Positions 1 through 9,736 of a stretch of 64,000 bases of DNA are shown here, piece after piece; within the stretch, counting starts at the first letter, position 1; the number at the start of each line of letters is the position of its first letter. The notes under the pieces were generated by a model. It saw only the letters and a list, made by a program, of their open reading frames with translations, was not told the DNA's origin and did not search any database. The stretch is from Kaistia hirudinis (lineage in GTDB: Bacteria > Pseudomonadota > Alphaproteobacteria > Rhizobiales > Kaistiaceae), in assembly GCF_014196455.1 (NCBI RefSeq), contig NZ_JACIDS010000002.1:620001-684000 (forward strand). Reading direction: 5' to 3'. Both the position numbers and the translations under genes were made by a program.

Positions 1-235
1 GCCGGCTCGTGACGGCACCGAGATCCGCGATGCGTCGGGCACGCTGGTCGGCATCGTGACGTCGGGCGGCTTCGGCCCCAGCGTCGGCGGGCCGATCGCC
101 ATGGGCTATGTCGCCGCCGATTGCGCCGCACCCGGCACGCCGCTGCTTCTCTCCGTCCGCGGCAAGGATCTGCCGGCCAGCGTCGCGCCGCTGCCCTTCG
201 TGCCGCACCGCTACTACCGCAAGCCTTCCGCCTGA
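1..235 (+). CDS. gcvT: Aminomethyltransferase GcvT, C-terminal part (partial gene)
   Basis: The reading frame enters from the left edge (first full codon at base 2) and gives 77 residues ending with a TGA at 233-235. It reads ...RDASGTLVGIVTSGGFGPS...IAMGY and ends PFVPHRYYRKPSA. This is the C-terminal barrel of T-protein, which moves the aminomethyl carbon from lipoyl-H protein to tetrahydrofolate. The gene lies 36 bp before gcvH and on the same strand, so it is the first known member of the glycine cleavage operon here. Any upstream glycine riboswitch would lie outside the window. Identity rests on the G-x-V-T-S-G-G-F-x-P-S motif and on the operon context. Confidence 0.93.
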   Translation, partial: PARDGTEIRDASGTLVGIVTSGGFGPSVGGPIAMGYVAADCAAPGTPLLLSVRGKDLPASVAPLPFVPHRYYRKPSA

Positions 236-271
236 TCCGCCACCTGGAAAACCGCCAGCAGGGAAACCTTC

Positions 272-643
272 ATGACGACCTATTTCACCAAGGACCACGA
301 GTGGATCCGCATCGACGGCGACGTCGCCACCGTCGGCATCACCGATTATGCGCAGTCGCAGCTCGGCGACGTCGTCTATGTCGAGCTGCCGGAAATCGGC
401 AAGGCGCTCGCCAAGGGCGACGAGGCGGCCGTCGTCGAATCCGTCAAGGCGGCGAGCGAGGTGTTCGCGCCCGTCTCGGGAACGGTCGAGGCGGTGAACG
501 TCGCGCTGACCGACGAGCCCGGCAAGATCAATGAAAGCCCGGAGGCCGAGGGCTGGTTCGTGAAGCTGAAGCTCACCGCTTCGGACGAGTTGGCCGAACT
601 CCTGGACGAAGAAGCCTACAAGGCCTTCGTGGAGACGCTCTAA
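272..643 (+). CDS. gcvH: Glycine cleavage system H protein (lipoyl carrier)
   Basis: The protein has 123 residues, the usual length for H protein. It carries the methylamine intermediate between P, T and L proteins on a lipoyl arm. The lipoylation site is Lys59 in VVESVKAAS, and the N-terminus [23 protein letters not shown] is typical of the family. An AGGGAAA Shine-Dalgarno precedes the ATG. It sits between gcvT and gcvPA. The gap to gcvPA (163 bp) is filled by a palindromic repeat, so the transcript may be processed or weakened there. Confidence 0.98.
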   Translation: MTTYFTKDHEWIRIDGDVATVGITDYAQSQLGDVVYVELPEIGKALAKGDEAAVVESVKAASEVFAPVSGTVEAVNVALTDEPGKINESPEAEGWFVKLKLTASDELAELLDEEAYKAFVETL

Positions 644-806
644 GGTCGACGGTTCCATCGCTTTCACCTCTCCCAAAGGGAGAGGTCGGACCGCAGGTCC
701 GGGTGAGGGGTTACGGCCTCATCCGGAGAATTCCCTAACCCCTCACCCGCCGGCTGCGCCGTCGACCTCTCCCCATGGGAGAGGTGAAGGAAGGAAAATC
801 CGAGCC
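644..806. repeat. Long palindromic intergenic repeat between gcvH and gcvPA
   Basis: Two nested inverted repeats fill the gap. The outer arms are CACCTCTCCC at 665-674 and GGGAGAGGTG at 777-786. The inner arms are GGGTGAGGGGTTA at 701-713 and its perfect 13-nt complement at 736-748. Each outer arm also forms its own small hairpin (CTCTCCC-AAA-GGGAGAG). The whole unit could fold into one branched RNA. Such CTCTCCC/GGGTGAGG palindromes are typical of dispersed, non-coding repeat families in Hyphomicrobiales. The gcvPA Shine-Dalgarno (AAGGAA) lies just after it. Confidence 0.85.
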
Positions 807-2150
807 ATGCGCTATCTTCCCCTTTCCGGCACCGATCGCAGCGCCATGCTCGCCAGGATCGGCGTCCCCTCGATCGATGATCTCTTCGCCGACATCCCGA
901 AGCGCCTGCGCGTCAAGGGGCTCGACCTGCCGAGGGCGGCGGGGGAAATGTCCGTCGAGCGCACGCTCGGCCGGCTGGCCGCGAAGAATGTTCCGGCCTC
1001 CACCGTGCCGTTCTTCGTCGGGGCAGGGGCCTACAAGCACCATGTGCCGGCGAGCGTCGACCATCTGATCCAGCGCTCGGAGTTCCTGACCTCCTATACG
1101 CCCTACCAGCCCGAGATCACGCAGGGCACGCTGCAGGTCCTGTTCGAGTTCCAGACCCAGGTCGCGAACCTGACCGGCATGGAGGTGGCGAACGCCTCGA
1201 TGTATGACGGCTCGACCGCGACCGCCGAGGCCGTGCTGATGGCGCACCGCGTCACCAAGCGGAAGAAGGCGGTGCTGGCCGGCGGGCTGCATCCGCATTA
1301 TCGCGCCGTCGTCGAGACGACCTCGGCCATGGCGGGCGATAGCGTCGTCGCGCTGGCGCCCGATCCAGCCGGCACCGAGGATATCCTGGCTGCGATCGAC
1401 GGCGAGACCTCCTGCGTCGTCGTGCAGTCGCCCTCCTTCTACGGCCATCTGATCGACCTAGCGCCGATCGCCGAGAAGGCGCATGCCAACGGCGCGCTGC
1501 TCGTCGCGGTGTTCACGGAAGTCATGTCGCTCGGCCTGATCGAGCCTCCGGGCGCCCAGGGCGCCGACATCGTCGTCGGCGAGGGCCAGTCGATCGGCAA
1601 TCCGCTGACCTTCGGCGGGCCCTATGTCGGCCTGTTCGCGACGCGGCAGAAATTCGTGCGCCAGATGCCCGGTCGCCTCTGCGGCGAGACGGTGGACGCC
1701 GAGGGCCGGCGCGGCTTCGTGCTGACGCTCTCGACCCGCGAGCAGCACATCCGCCGCGACAAGGCGACCTCGAACATCTGCACCAATTCGGGCCTGTGCG
1801 CGCTCGCCTTCACGATCCACATGACGCTGCTCGGCGAGAAGGGGCTCGGCCGCCTCGCGCGCATCAACCACGCCAATGCGGTGGAACTCGCTGAGATGCT
1901 GGTCGAGGCGCCGGGCGTAACCCTCCTGAACGACTCGTTCTTCAACGAATTCACGCTGCGCCTGCCGAAGGACGCTGCGGGGGTGGTCGAAGCGCTCGCC
2001 GCGCGCGGCATTCTCGCCGGCGTACCGGTCTCGCGCCTCGAACCGGGCCGGCCGGACCTCGGGAACCTTCTCGTGGTCGCGTCGACCGAAGTGAACACTG
2101 TCGAGGATCGCACGGCCTTCGCCGCCGCGCTGCAGGAGGTGCTGGCATGA
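807..2150 (+). CDS. gcvPA: Glycine dehydrogenase (decarboxylating) subunit 1
   Basis: The protein has 447 residues and is the N-terminal half of a split P protein. The P protein decarboxylates glycine with pyridoxal phosphate and loads the aminomethyl group onto GcvH. Family features include the start [31 protein letters not shown], and [17 protein letters not shown]. The PLP lysine is in subunit 2, so this chain supplies the non-catalytic half of an alpha2-beta2 enzyme. An AAGGAA sequence precedes the ATG. The end overlaps gcvPB by 4 bp (ATGA), which implies coupled translation and equal amounts of the two chains. Confidence 0.98.
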   Translation: MRYLPLSGTDRSAMLARIGVPSIDDLFADIPKRLRVKGLDLPRAAGEMSVERTLGRLAAKNVPASTVPFFVGAGAYKHHVPASVDHLIQRSEFLTSYTPYQPEITQGTLQVLFEFQTQVANLTGMEVANASMYDGSTATAEAVLMAHRVTKRKKAVLAGGLHPHYRAVVETTSAMAGDSVVALAPDPAGTEDILAAIDGETSCVVVQSPSFYGHLIDLAPIAEKAHANGALLVAVFTEVMSLGLIEPPGAQGADIVVGEGQSIGNPLTFGGPYVGLFATRQKFVRQMPGRLCGETVDAEGRRGFVLTLSTREQHIRRDKATSNICTNSGLCALAFTIHMTLLGEKGLGRLARINHANAVELAEMLVEAPGVTLLNDSFFNEFTLRLPKDAAGVVEALAARGILAGVPVSRLEPGRPDLGNLLVVASTEVNTVEDRTAFAAALQEVLA

Positions 2151-3718
2151 CCATGAACACGCAAGGCCGTCCGACCGCTCCCGGCGAGGCTGCTGTGACC
2201 GCGACTGATACGTTCACCGGCAATCGCGCCCTCCAGATTGAGGAGGCGCTGCTGTTCGAGATCGGCCGGTACGACGTGACCGGCGTCGATCTCGACGAGC
2301 CCGAAACGTTCACGCCCCGCCTCGGCAAGCTGGCGCGCAAGACGCCGATCGATCTGCCCGGTCTCTCCGAGCCCGAGGCGGTGCGCCATTATGTGCGGCT
2401 TTCCCAGAAGAACTATTCGATCGACAGCGGCCTCTATCCGCTCGGCTCCTGCACGATGAAGCACAACCCGCGCCTCAACGAGAAGATGGCGCGGCTGCCG
2501 GGCTTTGCCGATGTGCATCCGCTGCAACCGCTCTCGACGGTGGCGGGCGCGGTCGACCTGATGGCCGAGCTCGGCCGCTGGCTGCTCGAGATGACCGGCA
2601 TGACGTCAGTCGCGCTCTCGCCGAAGGCCGGCGCTCATGGCGAGCTCTGCGGCATGATGGCGATCAAGGCCGCGATCGAGGCCAAGGGCGAGCCGCGCAA
2701 TATCGTGCTGGTGCCGGAATCGGCGCATGGCACCAATCCGGCGACTGCCGCGCTGATCGGCTTCAAGGTCGTCACGGTGCCGGCGCGCGCCGACGGCACG
2801 GTCGATCCCGAGGCGGTGAAGGCGCTGCTGTCGCCGCAGGTCGCGGCGATCATGCTGACCAATCCGAACACATGCGGCCTGTTCGAGCGCGACGTGGTCG
2901 AGATCGCGGCGGCGGTGCACGAGGCCGGCGCCTATTTCTATTGCGACGGCGCCAATTTCAACGCGATCGTCGGCAAGGCCAAGGTCGGCGAGCTCGGCGT
3001 CGACGCCATGCACATCAACCTGCACAAGACCTTCTCGACGCCGCATGGCGGGGGCGGGCCGGGCGCCGGGCCGGTGGTGTTCTCCGAGCGCCTCGCCGCC
3101 TTCGCGCCGCTGCCCTTCGTGCGCGTTACGGCTGACGGCCCCGTTCTGGTCGAGAACGAGGTCGCGCTGGAAGGGGGCGAGACGCCGTTCGGCCGCATGG
3201 TCGCTTTCCACGGCCAGATGGGCATGTTCGTCCGCGCGCTCTCCTACATGCTCTCGCATGGCGGCGACGGACTGCGGCAGGCGTCCGAGGATGCCGTCCT
3301 CAACGCGAACTATGTCCGCGTCGGCCTGCGCGATCTCATGAGCCAGCCCTCGGGCGACCGCACCTGCATGCATGAGGTGCTGTTCGACGATCATTTCCTC
3401 GACGGGACGGGCATCACTACGCTCGATTTCGCCAAGGCGATGATCGACGAGGGCTATCATCCGATGACGATGTATTTCCCGCTCGTCGTGCACGGCGCCA
3501 TGCTGATCGAGCCGACGGAATCGGAATCGAAGGCCTCGCTCGACCTCTTCGTCGCGACGCTGCGCGATCTCGTCTTGAAGGCGAAGGCGGGCGATACGGC
3601 GCGGTTCCTCGAGGCGCCGCGCTTCGCACCCCGCCGCCGTCTCGACGAGACGCGCGCCGCGCGGCAGCCCAAGCTCAAATGGGAAAAGCCCGAGCCCTGG
3701 TCCGAGGCGGCCGAGTAG
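2147..3718 (+). CDS. gcvPB: Glycine dehydrogenase (decarboxylating) subunit 2
   Basis: The protein has 523 residues and is the catalytic C-terminal half of the split P protein. The PLP-binding lysine is about residue 294 in [31 protein letters not shown] and [13 protein letters not shown] are further family signatures. A GGAGG seven bases before the ATG lies inside the end of gcvPA, and the two genes overlap by ATGA. The first 25 residues are variable and may be partly disordered. Together with gcvT and gcvH it supplies one-carbon units; the lipoamide dehydrogenase (L protein) is not in this window. Confidence 0.98.
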   Translation: MTMNTQGRPTAPGEAAVTATDTFTGNRALQIEEALLFEIGRYDVTGVDLDEPETFTPRLGKLARKTPIDLPGLSEPEAVRHYVRLSQKNYSIDSGLYPLGSCTMKHNPRLNEKMARLPGFADVHPLQPLSTVAGAVDLMAELGRWLLEMTGMTSVALSPKAGAHGELCGMMAIKAAIEAKGEPRNIVLVPESAHGTNPATAALIGFKVVTVPARADGTVDPEAVKALLSPQVAAIMLTNPNTCGLFERDVVEIAAAVHEAGAYFYCDGANFNAIVGKAKVGELGVDAMHINLHKTFSTPHGGGGPGAGPVVFSERLAAFAPLPFVRVTADGPVLVENEVALEGGETPFGRMVAFHGQMGMFVRALSYMLSHGGDGLRQASEDAVLNANYVRVGLRDLMSQPSGDRTCMHEVLFDDHFLDGTGITTLDFAKAMIDEGYHPMTMYFPLVVHGAMLIEPTESESKASLDLFVATLRDLVLKAKAGDTARFLEAPRFAPRRRLDETRAARQPKLKWEKPEPWSEAAE

Positions 3719-3722
3719 GGGT

Positions 3723-4151
3723 TCAGACGCTGGCGGTGAGGCGGATGCCGGGATAGCCGGCATCCGCGATCCCGTCGCAGAGCGCCGACCATTCGCAATC
3801 CGCGCAGGCGGTGCGGATCGTTCGCGCCTGAAAGGCCGTGCGCAGCGCCGCCAGCCGCGCGGCGTCCAGGGTCAGCCGCGCGCCTTCGCTGGCGCGAATG
3901 CCGAGCAGATCAGCGACGGAAGCCGCGGCCTCCGCGTCGCGCGCGACGATGCTCGCCTCATGGCAATGATGGCCTTCGAGCGTTTCGACGGGGGCGCAGA
4001 CATCATCCGGCCCGGCGACGACGAGGATCTCCTCGCCGTCCCCGAGCCGGGACGTAATGGCATCGAAATTGGTGCAGAAGGCGTCCGTATAGCCCTTGCC
4101 CACATAGGTGAGCATGCAGAGCAGATGATGCGGACGCAGCCTGATCGTCAC
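3723..4151 (-). CDS. DUF1284 family cysteine-rich protein
   Basis: The protein has 142 residues. The N-terminal RPHHLLCMLTYVGKGY segment is the hallmark of DUF1284. Seven cysteines are present (12, 26, 52, 63, 116, 119, 125), three of them in a C-terminal CADC-x5-C cluster, which suggests a bound metal or iron-sulfur cluster; that is inference. The function of the family is not established. Its ATG overlaps the bioY stop codon (ATGA), so it is translated together with the biotin transporter subunit. It converges on gcvPB with only 4 bp between the stops. Confidence 0.85.
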   Translation of the reverse strand: MTIRLRPHHLLCMLTYVGKGYTDAFCTNFDAITSRLGDGEEILVVAGPDDVCAPVETLEGHHCHEASIVARDAEAAASVADLLGIRASEGARLTLDAARLAALRTAFQARTIRTACADCEWSALCDGIADAGYPGIRLTASV

Positions 4152-4729
4152 GCGGCGCGCTTGGTGATCGCGCGCTTCGCCACGACGAGCGTGCAGACGG
4201 CGAGCGCCGCCTTCAGCACCGCGCCGACGATGAACGGCGTCACGCCGAGCGCGATCGCCTTCTCAAGACCGGTGAAGGTCGCGAGCCACAGTGCGCCGGG
4301 CACGAAGCAGATCGCCTGCGCCAGCAGCAGGCCGAAGAAGGCCGGAACGATCTTCCGCGTCCAGCCCTGCTCGGCGAGCCAGCCTGCAAAGGCGGCGACC
4401 AGCGGGAAGCCAAACATGTAGCCCGCCGTCGGGCCGACGAAATGCACCGCGCCGCCGGCGCCGCCCGAAAGAACCGGGAAGCCGACAAAGGCCTCCGCCA
4501 GCCAGGCGATGACGGTGATCGCGCCGAGACGCCATCCGGCGAGCGCGCCGACGATGAGCACGGCGTAGGTCTGCATGTTCACGGGAACTGGCACCAGCGG
4601 CACCTCGATATAGGACGAGGCGGCGAGGAAGAGCGTACCGATGAAGACGAGAGCGGCCTTGTGCGCCAGCGGGCGGCCGTCGAGTCGGAGCGGCACGAAG
4701 GGGGCGGAGGTCGCGATGCGATCGGTCAT
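4148..4729 (-). CDS. bioY: BioY family biotin transporter
   Basis: The protein has 193 residues and is a polytopic inner-membrane protein with about six hydrophobic segments. BioY is the biotin-binding S-component of an ECF transporter; in many alphaproteobacteria it may work alone or with BioMN. Family signatures include ASSYIEVPLVPVPVNMQTYAVLIVGALAG and GGAGGAVHFVGPTAGYMFGFPLVA. No bioM or bioN lies next to it. The DUF1284 gene follows with an ATGA overlap. The Shine-Dalgarno is weak. The HAD gene upstream on the same strand ends 34 bp before its start and could share its transcript. I see no BioR palindrome (TTATCTATAA type) in that gap. Confidence 0.93.
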   Translation of the reverse strand: MTDRIATSAPFVPLRLDGRPLAHKAALVFIGTLFLAASSYIEVPLVPVPVNMQTYAVLIVGALAGWRLGAITVIAWLAEAFVGFPVLSGGAGGAVHFVGPTAGYMFGFPLVAAFAGWLAEQGWTRKIVPAFFGLLLAQAICFVPGALWLATFTGLEKAIALGVTPFIVGAVLKAALAVCTLVVAKRAITKRAA

Positions 4730-4763
4730 GAAATAGCCCGTTCTGGAGGGTCGAAGGAAAGGG

Positions 4764-5444
4764 TCAGACGTCGAGGCCGGCCCAGCTGGCGATCGCGTCG
4801 ATCGTCGCCGGCAGGTCGGCCATGCGCCGCACCACCGTCTCCGCGCCGGCAGCCGTCAGCGCATCGGCATGGCCCGGCCAGGAATGCGTGCCGCCGATGA
4901 AGCCGATGACGCGCATGCCGGCGGCCTTGGCGGCGTGGATGCCATGCGTCGAATCCTCGATCACGATCGCGTCGCGCGGCTCGACGCCGAACTCCGCCGC
5001 GCCGTGCAGGAAGACGTCGGGCGCCGGCTTCGGGCGCTTGTCGCGGACTGCGACGGCCGAGAAGATATAGGGCCGGAAGCGGTCATAGAGCTTGGTGCGG
5101 GTCAGCGAGATCTTGAGCCGCTCGGGGGAGGAGTTCGAGCAGATGCAGCGCTGATATTCGAGCCGGTCCAGCATCTCGTGGACGCCGGCAATCGGCTCCA
5201 GTTCGGTCGCCAGGCGGCGGTCGAGCTCGGCGTCGGTCTCGGAATGGAAATCCTCGGGCAGGGGGCGGCCGAGATCGGCTTCGATCAGCTTCGAGATGCG
5301 GTCCCAGGTCAGGCCGGCAAAGCGGTGCGACATCTCGTCGACCGAAATGTCGTAGCCGATGGTCTTGAGGCGTTCGCTGTCGACGCGGGAGGCCAGGATC
5401 TCTGAATCGACCAAAACGCCGTCGCAGTCGAAGATAACGAGCAT
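4764..5444 (-). CDS. HAD-superfamily phosphatase, subfamily IA
   Basis: The protein has 226 residues. Motif I is DCDGVLVDSE at residues 6-15, with the nucleophile Asp6 and the acid Asp8. Motif II is CSNSSPER (conserved Ser/Thr), motif III is the lysine in KRPKPAPDVFLHGA, and motif IV is IEDSTHGIHAAKAAGM. A helical cap lies between motifs I and II (about residues 15-85). This layout fits phosphoglycolate-type or beta-phosphoglucomutase-type phosphatases, but the substrate cannot be read from the sequence. It lies just upstream of bioY on the same strand. Confidence 0.9.
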   Translation of the reverse strand: MLVIFDCDGVLVDSEILASRVDSERLKTIGYDISVDEMSHRFAGLTWDRISKLIEADLGRPLPEDFHSETDAELDRRLATELEPIAGVHEMLDRLEYQRCICSNSSPERLKISLTRTKLYDRFRPYIFSAVAVRDKRPKPAPDVFLHGAAEFGVEPRDAIVIEDSTHGIHAAKAAGMRVIGFIGGTHSWPGHADALTAAGAETVVRRMADLPATIDAIASWAGLDV

Positions 5445-5534
5445 CGAATGTCCATTCGGGTGGGGTTTTGACGGCGCTGTCTACCAGATAGCGCCGGCCC
5501 TGTCTTGGAACGAGTTTGCGGGTCTGCCCGTCGC

Positions 5535-6974
5535 TCAGCGGATGGTCAACGGCGCGGTCGCGAAGACGGCGCGTCCATCGCCGGCCAGATAGCGCAGTTC
5601 ATAGCGCCCGGGCTCCGCCGGCGCCTTGATCCGAACCTCGGGATAATCCGGCCGCACGCGCGCCAGAGCGCGGTGGTCGCCGGGCGGCGATCCGGGCGTC
5701 GCGATGACGATGTCGTCGAAGCGCGCACCCGGTCCCGTCCAGGTGACGGTGATGCGGCTGCCGGCATCGGCCGTCTCCGGCGCCTTCAGCGTGGCGGCCG
5801 GCGGATCGACTATGAGCGTGGCGCTGGCTCCGGTGCCGTCCTCGGCCGCGATGTGGTAGCTGACCTCGTAGGTCCCGGCCGACAGCGGCGCGTCGAAGGC
5901 AACCGGGCGGCCGGTCTTGCTGACGCGCCCCGATGCGATCGCCGCACCGCCGCCCGCAGGCGTCAAGCGGATCTCGTCGAACTGGGCCGCGGGACCGGTC
6001 CATTTCACGACGAAGGGCGCGCCGGCGGCGACATGGTCCGGCGCCGAAATGGCGATCGGCTTGACCTTCACCTCGATCATCCGGCTCGCGAGAATGGCGT
6101 TCAGTTCGGGGTGGTAATAGCGAATCTCGTAGGTGCCGGCTTCTGCGGGCGCCTTCAGCATGCGGTCCTTGCCATCCTTGGCGACGAGCACGCTGCGGAT
6201 CTCGGATCCGGGCGGCAGGCCGGGCCAGGCGATCTGGATCCGGTCGTCCTTCGCGTTCGGGCCGCTATAGCCGACCTTGAACGCTTCCGACTGCTCCATG
6301 CTGGCCGGCGCGTCGAGGGACGCGGCGGGCAGGTCGGGCGGCGGCGCCTTGGCGCTCGCCAGCGCGGCGGCGAGACCGCCGCCGAGATCCGTTCCGTCCA
6401 TGGCGTTGAGGAATTTCCCGCCCGTCTTCTCGGCGATGCAGGAGGCGCGCGGAATATCGGCTTCCTCAAGGCCGAGCCCGATGACTTCGATCGTCAGGTC
6501 CTTGGCCTTGGCCTTCAGCGATTCGGCCAGCACGCAGGGATCGGCGTCGCAGGCCTCGATCTTGTCGACGAACACGACCAGCGTCGCGCGCTGGCGCTCA
6601 TAATTGAGCGCATGCGCCGCGCGATCGATCGCGACGGCGAGCGGCGCCTTGCCGCGCGGCTGCAGGCCGGCCGCCGCGGCTGCGACGAGGTCGTTGCCGT
6701 TCTCCTGCGGGCGCACCAGCACCTGCGCATCCGAGCAGCTGGTCTTCGTTTTACCGCCAAAGGCGAGCAGTCCGATCCGTGCCTCGGTCGGAAAATCGGC
6801 GACGGCGGTCAGGATCGAATCGGCGACGACGTCGATCTTGCGGTCACGTCCGAGCTTGCCGCCCATGGAGGCGGACGAATCCACGACGAGCATGACGTCG
6901 TCGGCGGAGGCGGGGAGGGCGAGCGCGGCGCTCGCGAACAGCACGCCGGCGAGGGCGAGAAGGCGAATGAACAT
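5535..6974 (-). CDS. Secreted VWA-domain protein with C-terminal beta-sandwich repeats
   Basis: The start at 6974 gives 479 residues with a clean signal peptide (MFIRLLALAGVLFASAALALPASA). A von Willebrand factor A domain follows (about residues 26-215) with the metal-ion site DSSASM, and cysteines that may pair. After it come about three similar units of roughly 90 residues, each with a KWTGP or TWTGPGA turn and a closing G-x-Y-E-x-R/S-Y strand, so a string of Ig-like beta sandwiches is likely. It is probably periplasmic or surface-bound and may bind other proteins. The frame stays open upstream through ccrM on the other strand; that extension is rejected because it lacks a signal and would run antisense through a real gene. 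Confidence 0.85.
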   Translation of the reverse strand: MFIRLLALAGVLFASAALALPASADDVMLVVDSSASMGGKLGRDRKIDVVADSILTAVADFPTEARIGLLAFGGKTKTSCSDAQVLVRPQENGNDLVAAAAAGLQPRGKAPLAVAIDRAAHALNYERQRATLVVFVDKIEACDADPCVLAESLKAKAKDLTIEVIGLGLEEADIPRASCIAEKTGGKFLNAMDGTDLGGGLAAALASAKAPPPDLPAASLDAPASMEQSEAFKVGYSGPNAKDDRIQIAWPGLPPGSEIRSVLVAKDGKDRMLKAPAEAGTYEIRYYHPELNAILASRMIEVKVKPIAISAPDHVAAGAPFVVKWTGPAAQFDEIRLTPAGGGAAIASGRVSKTGRPVAFDAPLSAGTYEVSYHIAAEDGTGASATLIVDPPAATLKAPETADAGSRITVTWTGPGARFDDIVIATPGSPPGDHRALARVRPDYPEVRIKAPAEPGRYELRYLAGDGRAVFATAPLTIR

Positions 6975-8282
<1,308 letters not shown>

Positions 8283-8292
8283 GAGGGGCTGT

Positions 8293-8823
8293 TCAGACGA
8301 AGCTGAAGCCGGGCGGATAGGCGTGGAAGCCGTCGAAATCCGCCTTGCCCAGCGGAACGCCGATCTGCCTCAGGATCGCGTAGGCGGTCACGAGGTGGAA
8401 GAAGAAGTTCGGCAGTGCATAGAGCGTGACGAAGGAGAGCGCGTCGGTCTCGACCATCGCCTCGCCGGCACGCTCGCGGGCCGGGCTTCCCGCCATGGCG
8501 TCGATCATCGCTGGATCGAGCGCGGCGAGCGCCGCGCTTCGCCGCGCGATCACGGCGCGGAGTTCCTCGAGCGTCACGGCCTTCTCGGCCAGGAGCGGCT
8601 CCAGAGACGGCGCGACCGGCAGGAGGGCACGGATGGCGAAACCGCTCGCGATCAGCACCTGATGTTTGAGATCGAACATGCCCCCGGTCAGCGACGCCGA
8701 CAGCAGCGCCTCTTCGCTCTGCTGCTCCGCCGCGGCAAAGGCGGCGAGGCGCACCAGCATGCGATCGAGCTGCCCGAGATAGCGCAGCAGCACGGGCACG
8801 GAGACGGCATGCAGGCCGGTCAT
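8293..8823 (-). CDS. DUF1993 family protein
   Basis: The start at 8823 gives 176 residues and has a strong Shine-Dalgarno, AAGGAGGGCAGCATG. The start MTGLHAVSVPVLLRYLGQLD and the end PLGKADFDGFHAYPPGFSFV are typical of DUF1993, a predicted helical-bundle family resembling DinB-like proteins. The function is unknown. It converges with ccrM with 10 bp between stops. It lies 10 bp downstream of a HAD gene on the same strand, so the two are probably one transcript. A longer frame upstream would overlap that gene and is not used. Confidence 0.85.
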   Translation of the reverse strand: MTGLHAVSVPVLLRYLGQLDRMLVRLAAFAAAEQQSEEALLSASLTGGMFDLKHQVLIASGFAIRALLPVAPSLEPLLAEKAVTLEELRAVIARRSAALAALDPAMIDAMAGSPARERAGEAMVETDALSFVTLYALPNFFFHLVTAYAILRQIGVPLGKADFDGFHAYPPGFSFV

Positions 8824-8833
8824 GCTGCCCTCC

Positions 8834-9448
8834 TTAGCCGAGCACGATGCCCCAGCGGGCGAGATCGGCGCGCATGGTCGCCGGATCGACGAAGCGCTCG
8901 GCATTCCACCCCGCCGCCCGTGCCGCCTCGATATTGGCCGGCATGTCGTCGAAGAAGAGCGTCGCGGCCGGATCGAGGCCGTGGCTCGCCACGTGATGCT
9001 CGTAGATCGCGATGTCCGGCTTGATCAGCTTGACCTCGGCGGACACCGTGATGCCGCGGAAACGCTGCAGATAGGGAAAGCGCGCCTGCGCCTCGGCAAA
9101 GGTATCGCCGGCAAAATTGGTCAGCGCCGTGACGTCGTGGCCCGTCTCGATCAGTTGCTCGAGGATCGTCACCGTCTCGTCGATCGGACCGGGCACCATC
9201 TCGTGCCAATGGCGGCGCCAGGCGCGGATATTGTCCTCGTAATGCGGAAATTCCGCGATCACGTGGGCTTCGGCATCTTCCCAGGACCGTCCGCGATCCT
9301 GCTCGAGGTTCCAGGCGTGGATGTCGACATCGTCGAAGAAGCGCTGGCGCGCCGCCGCGTCAGGAATGATGCGCCCATAGACGATCTCCGGATCCCAGCG
9401 GATCAGGACGTTGCCGATGTCGAAGACGATGTGGCGGATCTCGGTCAT
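8834..9448 (-). CDS. HAD-superfamily hydrolase (haloacid dehalogenase or phosphatase type)
   Basis: The protein has 204 residues from the ATG at 9448. Motif I is VFDIGNVLIRWDP, in which the second conserved Asp of the usual DxD is replaced (D-I-G-N-V), as in many YihX/FMN phosphatase-like members. Motif II is LTNF, the lysine of motif III is in KLIKPDIAIYEHH, and motif IV is FFDDMPANIEAARAAGWNAE. It probably acts on a small phosphorylated metabolite; the substrate is unknown. The gene is followed closely by DUF1993 and is divergent from the cysteine-rich secreted protein, with 288 bp between them. Confidence 0.9.
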   Translation of the reverse strand: MTEIRHIVFDIGNVLIRWDPEIVYGRIIPDAAARQRFFDDVDIHAWNLEQDRGRSWEDAEAHVIAEFPHYEDNIRAWRRHWHEMVPGPIDETVTILEQLIETGHDVTALTNFAGDTFAEAQARFPYLQRFRGITVSAEVKLIKPDIAIYEHHVASHGLDPAATLFFDDMPANIEAARAAGWNAERFVDPATMRADLARWGIVLG

Positions 9449-9736
9449 GGGAGGCCTTCCGGAGCGTTCGAGCAGAGGCATGGTTCTGGCGGCATTCGCG
9501 CCGGGGGACAAGCCTCCCGCGCTCGGTATCACCCGTGTCGGACGCATTTGTGAACCCAAGCTGAACATCGATGTGACCCGCATTACTGCGGGCCGCCGCC
9601 GCGAATCCGACACTCCGCTCCGATCGGGACAAGGGCCCGGTCCAGCAAGGCCGCTGTACGGCCTCGCGCTCGCCGAGACATGCGGCCCGGTGCTGGATGG
9701 GCTGAGACGACAGGCGCCGATGTGGAGGATTGAAGG
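9449..9736. other. Divergent intergenic region
   Basis: This 288-bp gap separates a leftward HAD gene from the rightward cysteine-rich protein gene and should hold both promoters. I see no clear sigma-70 pair, palindrome, riboswitch or tRNA in it. A GGAGG at about 9723-9727 serves the rightward gene. Confidence 0.4.
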
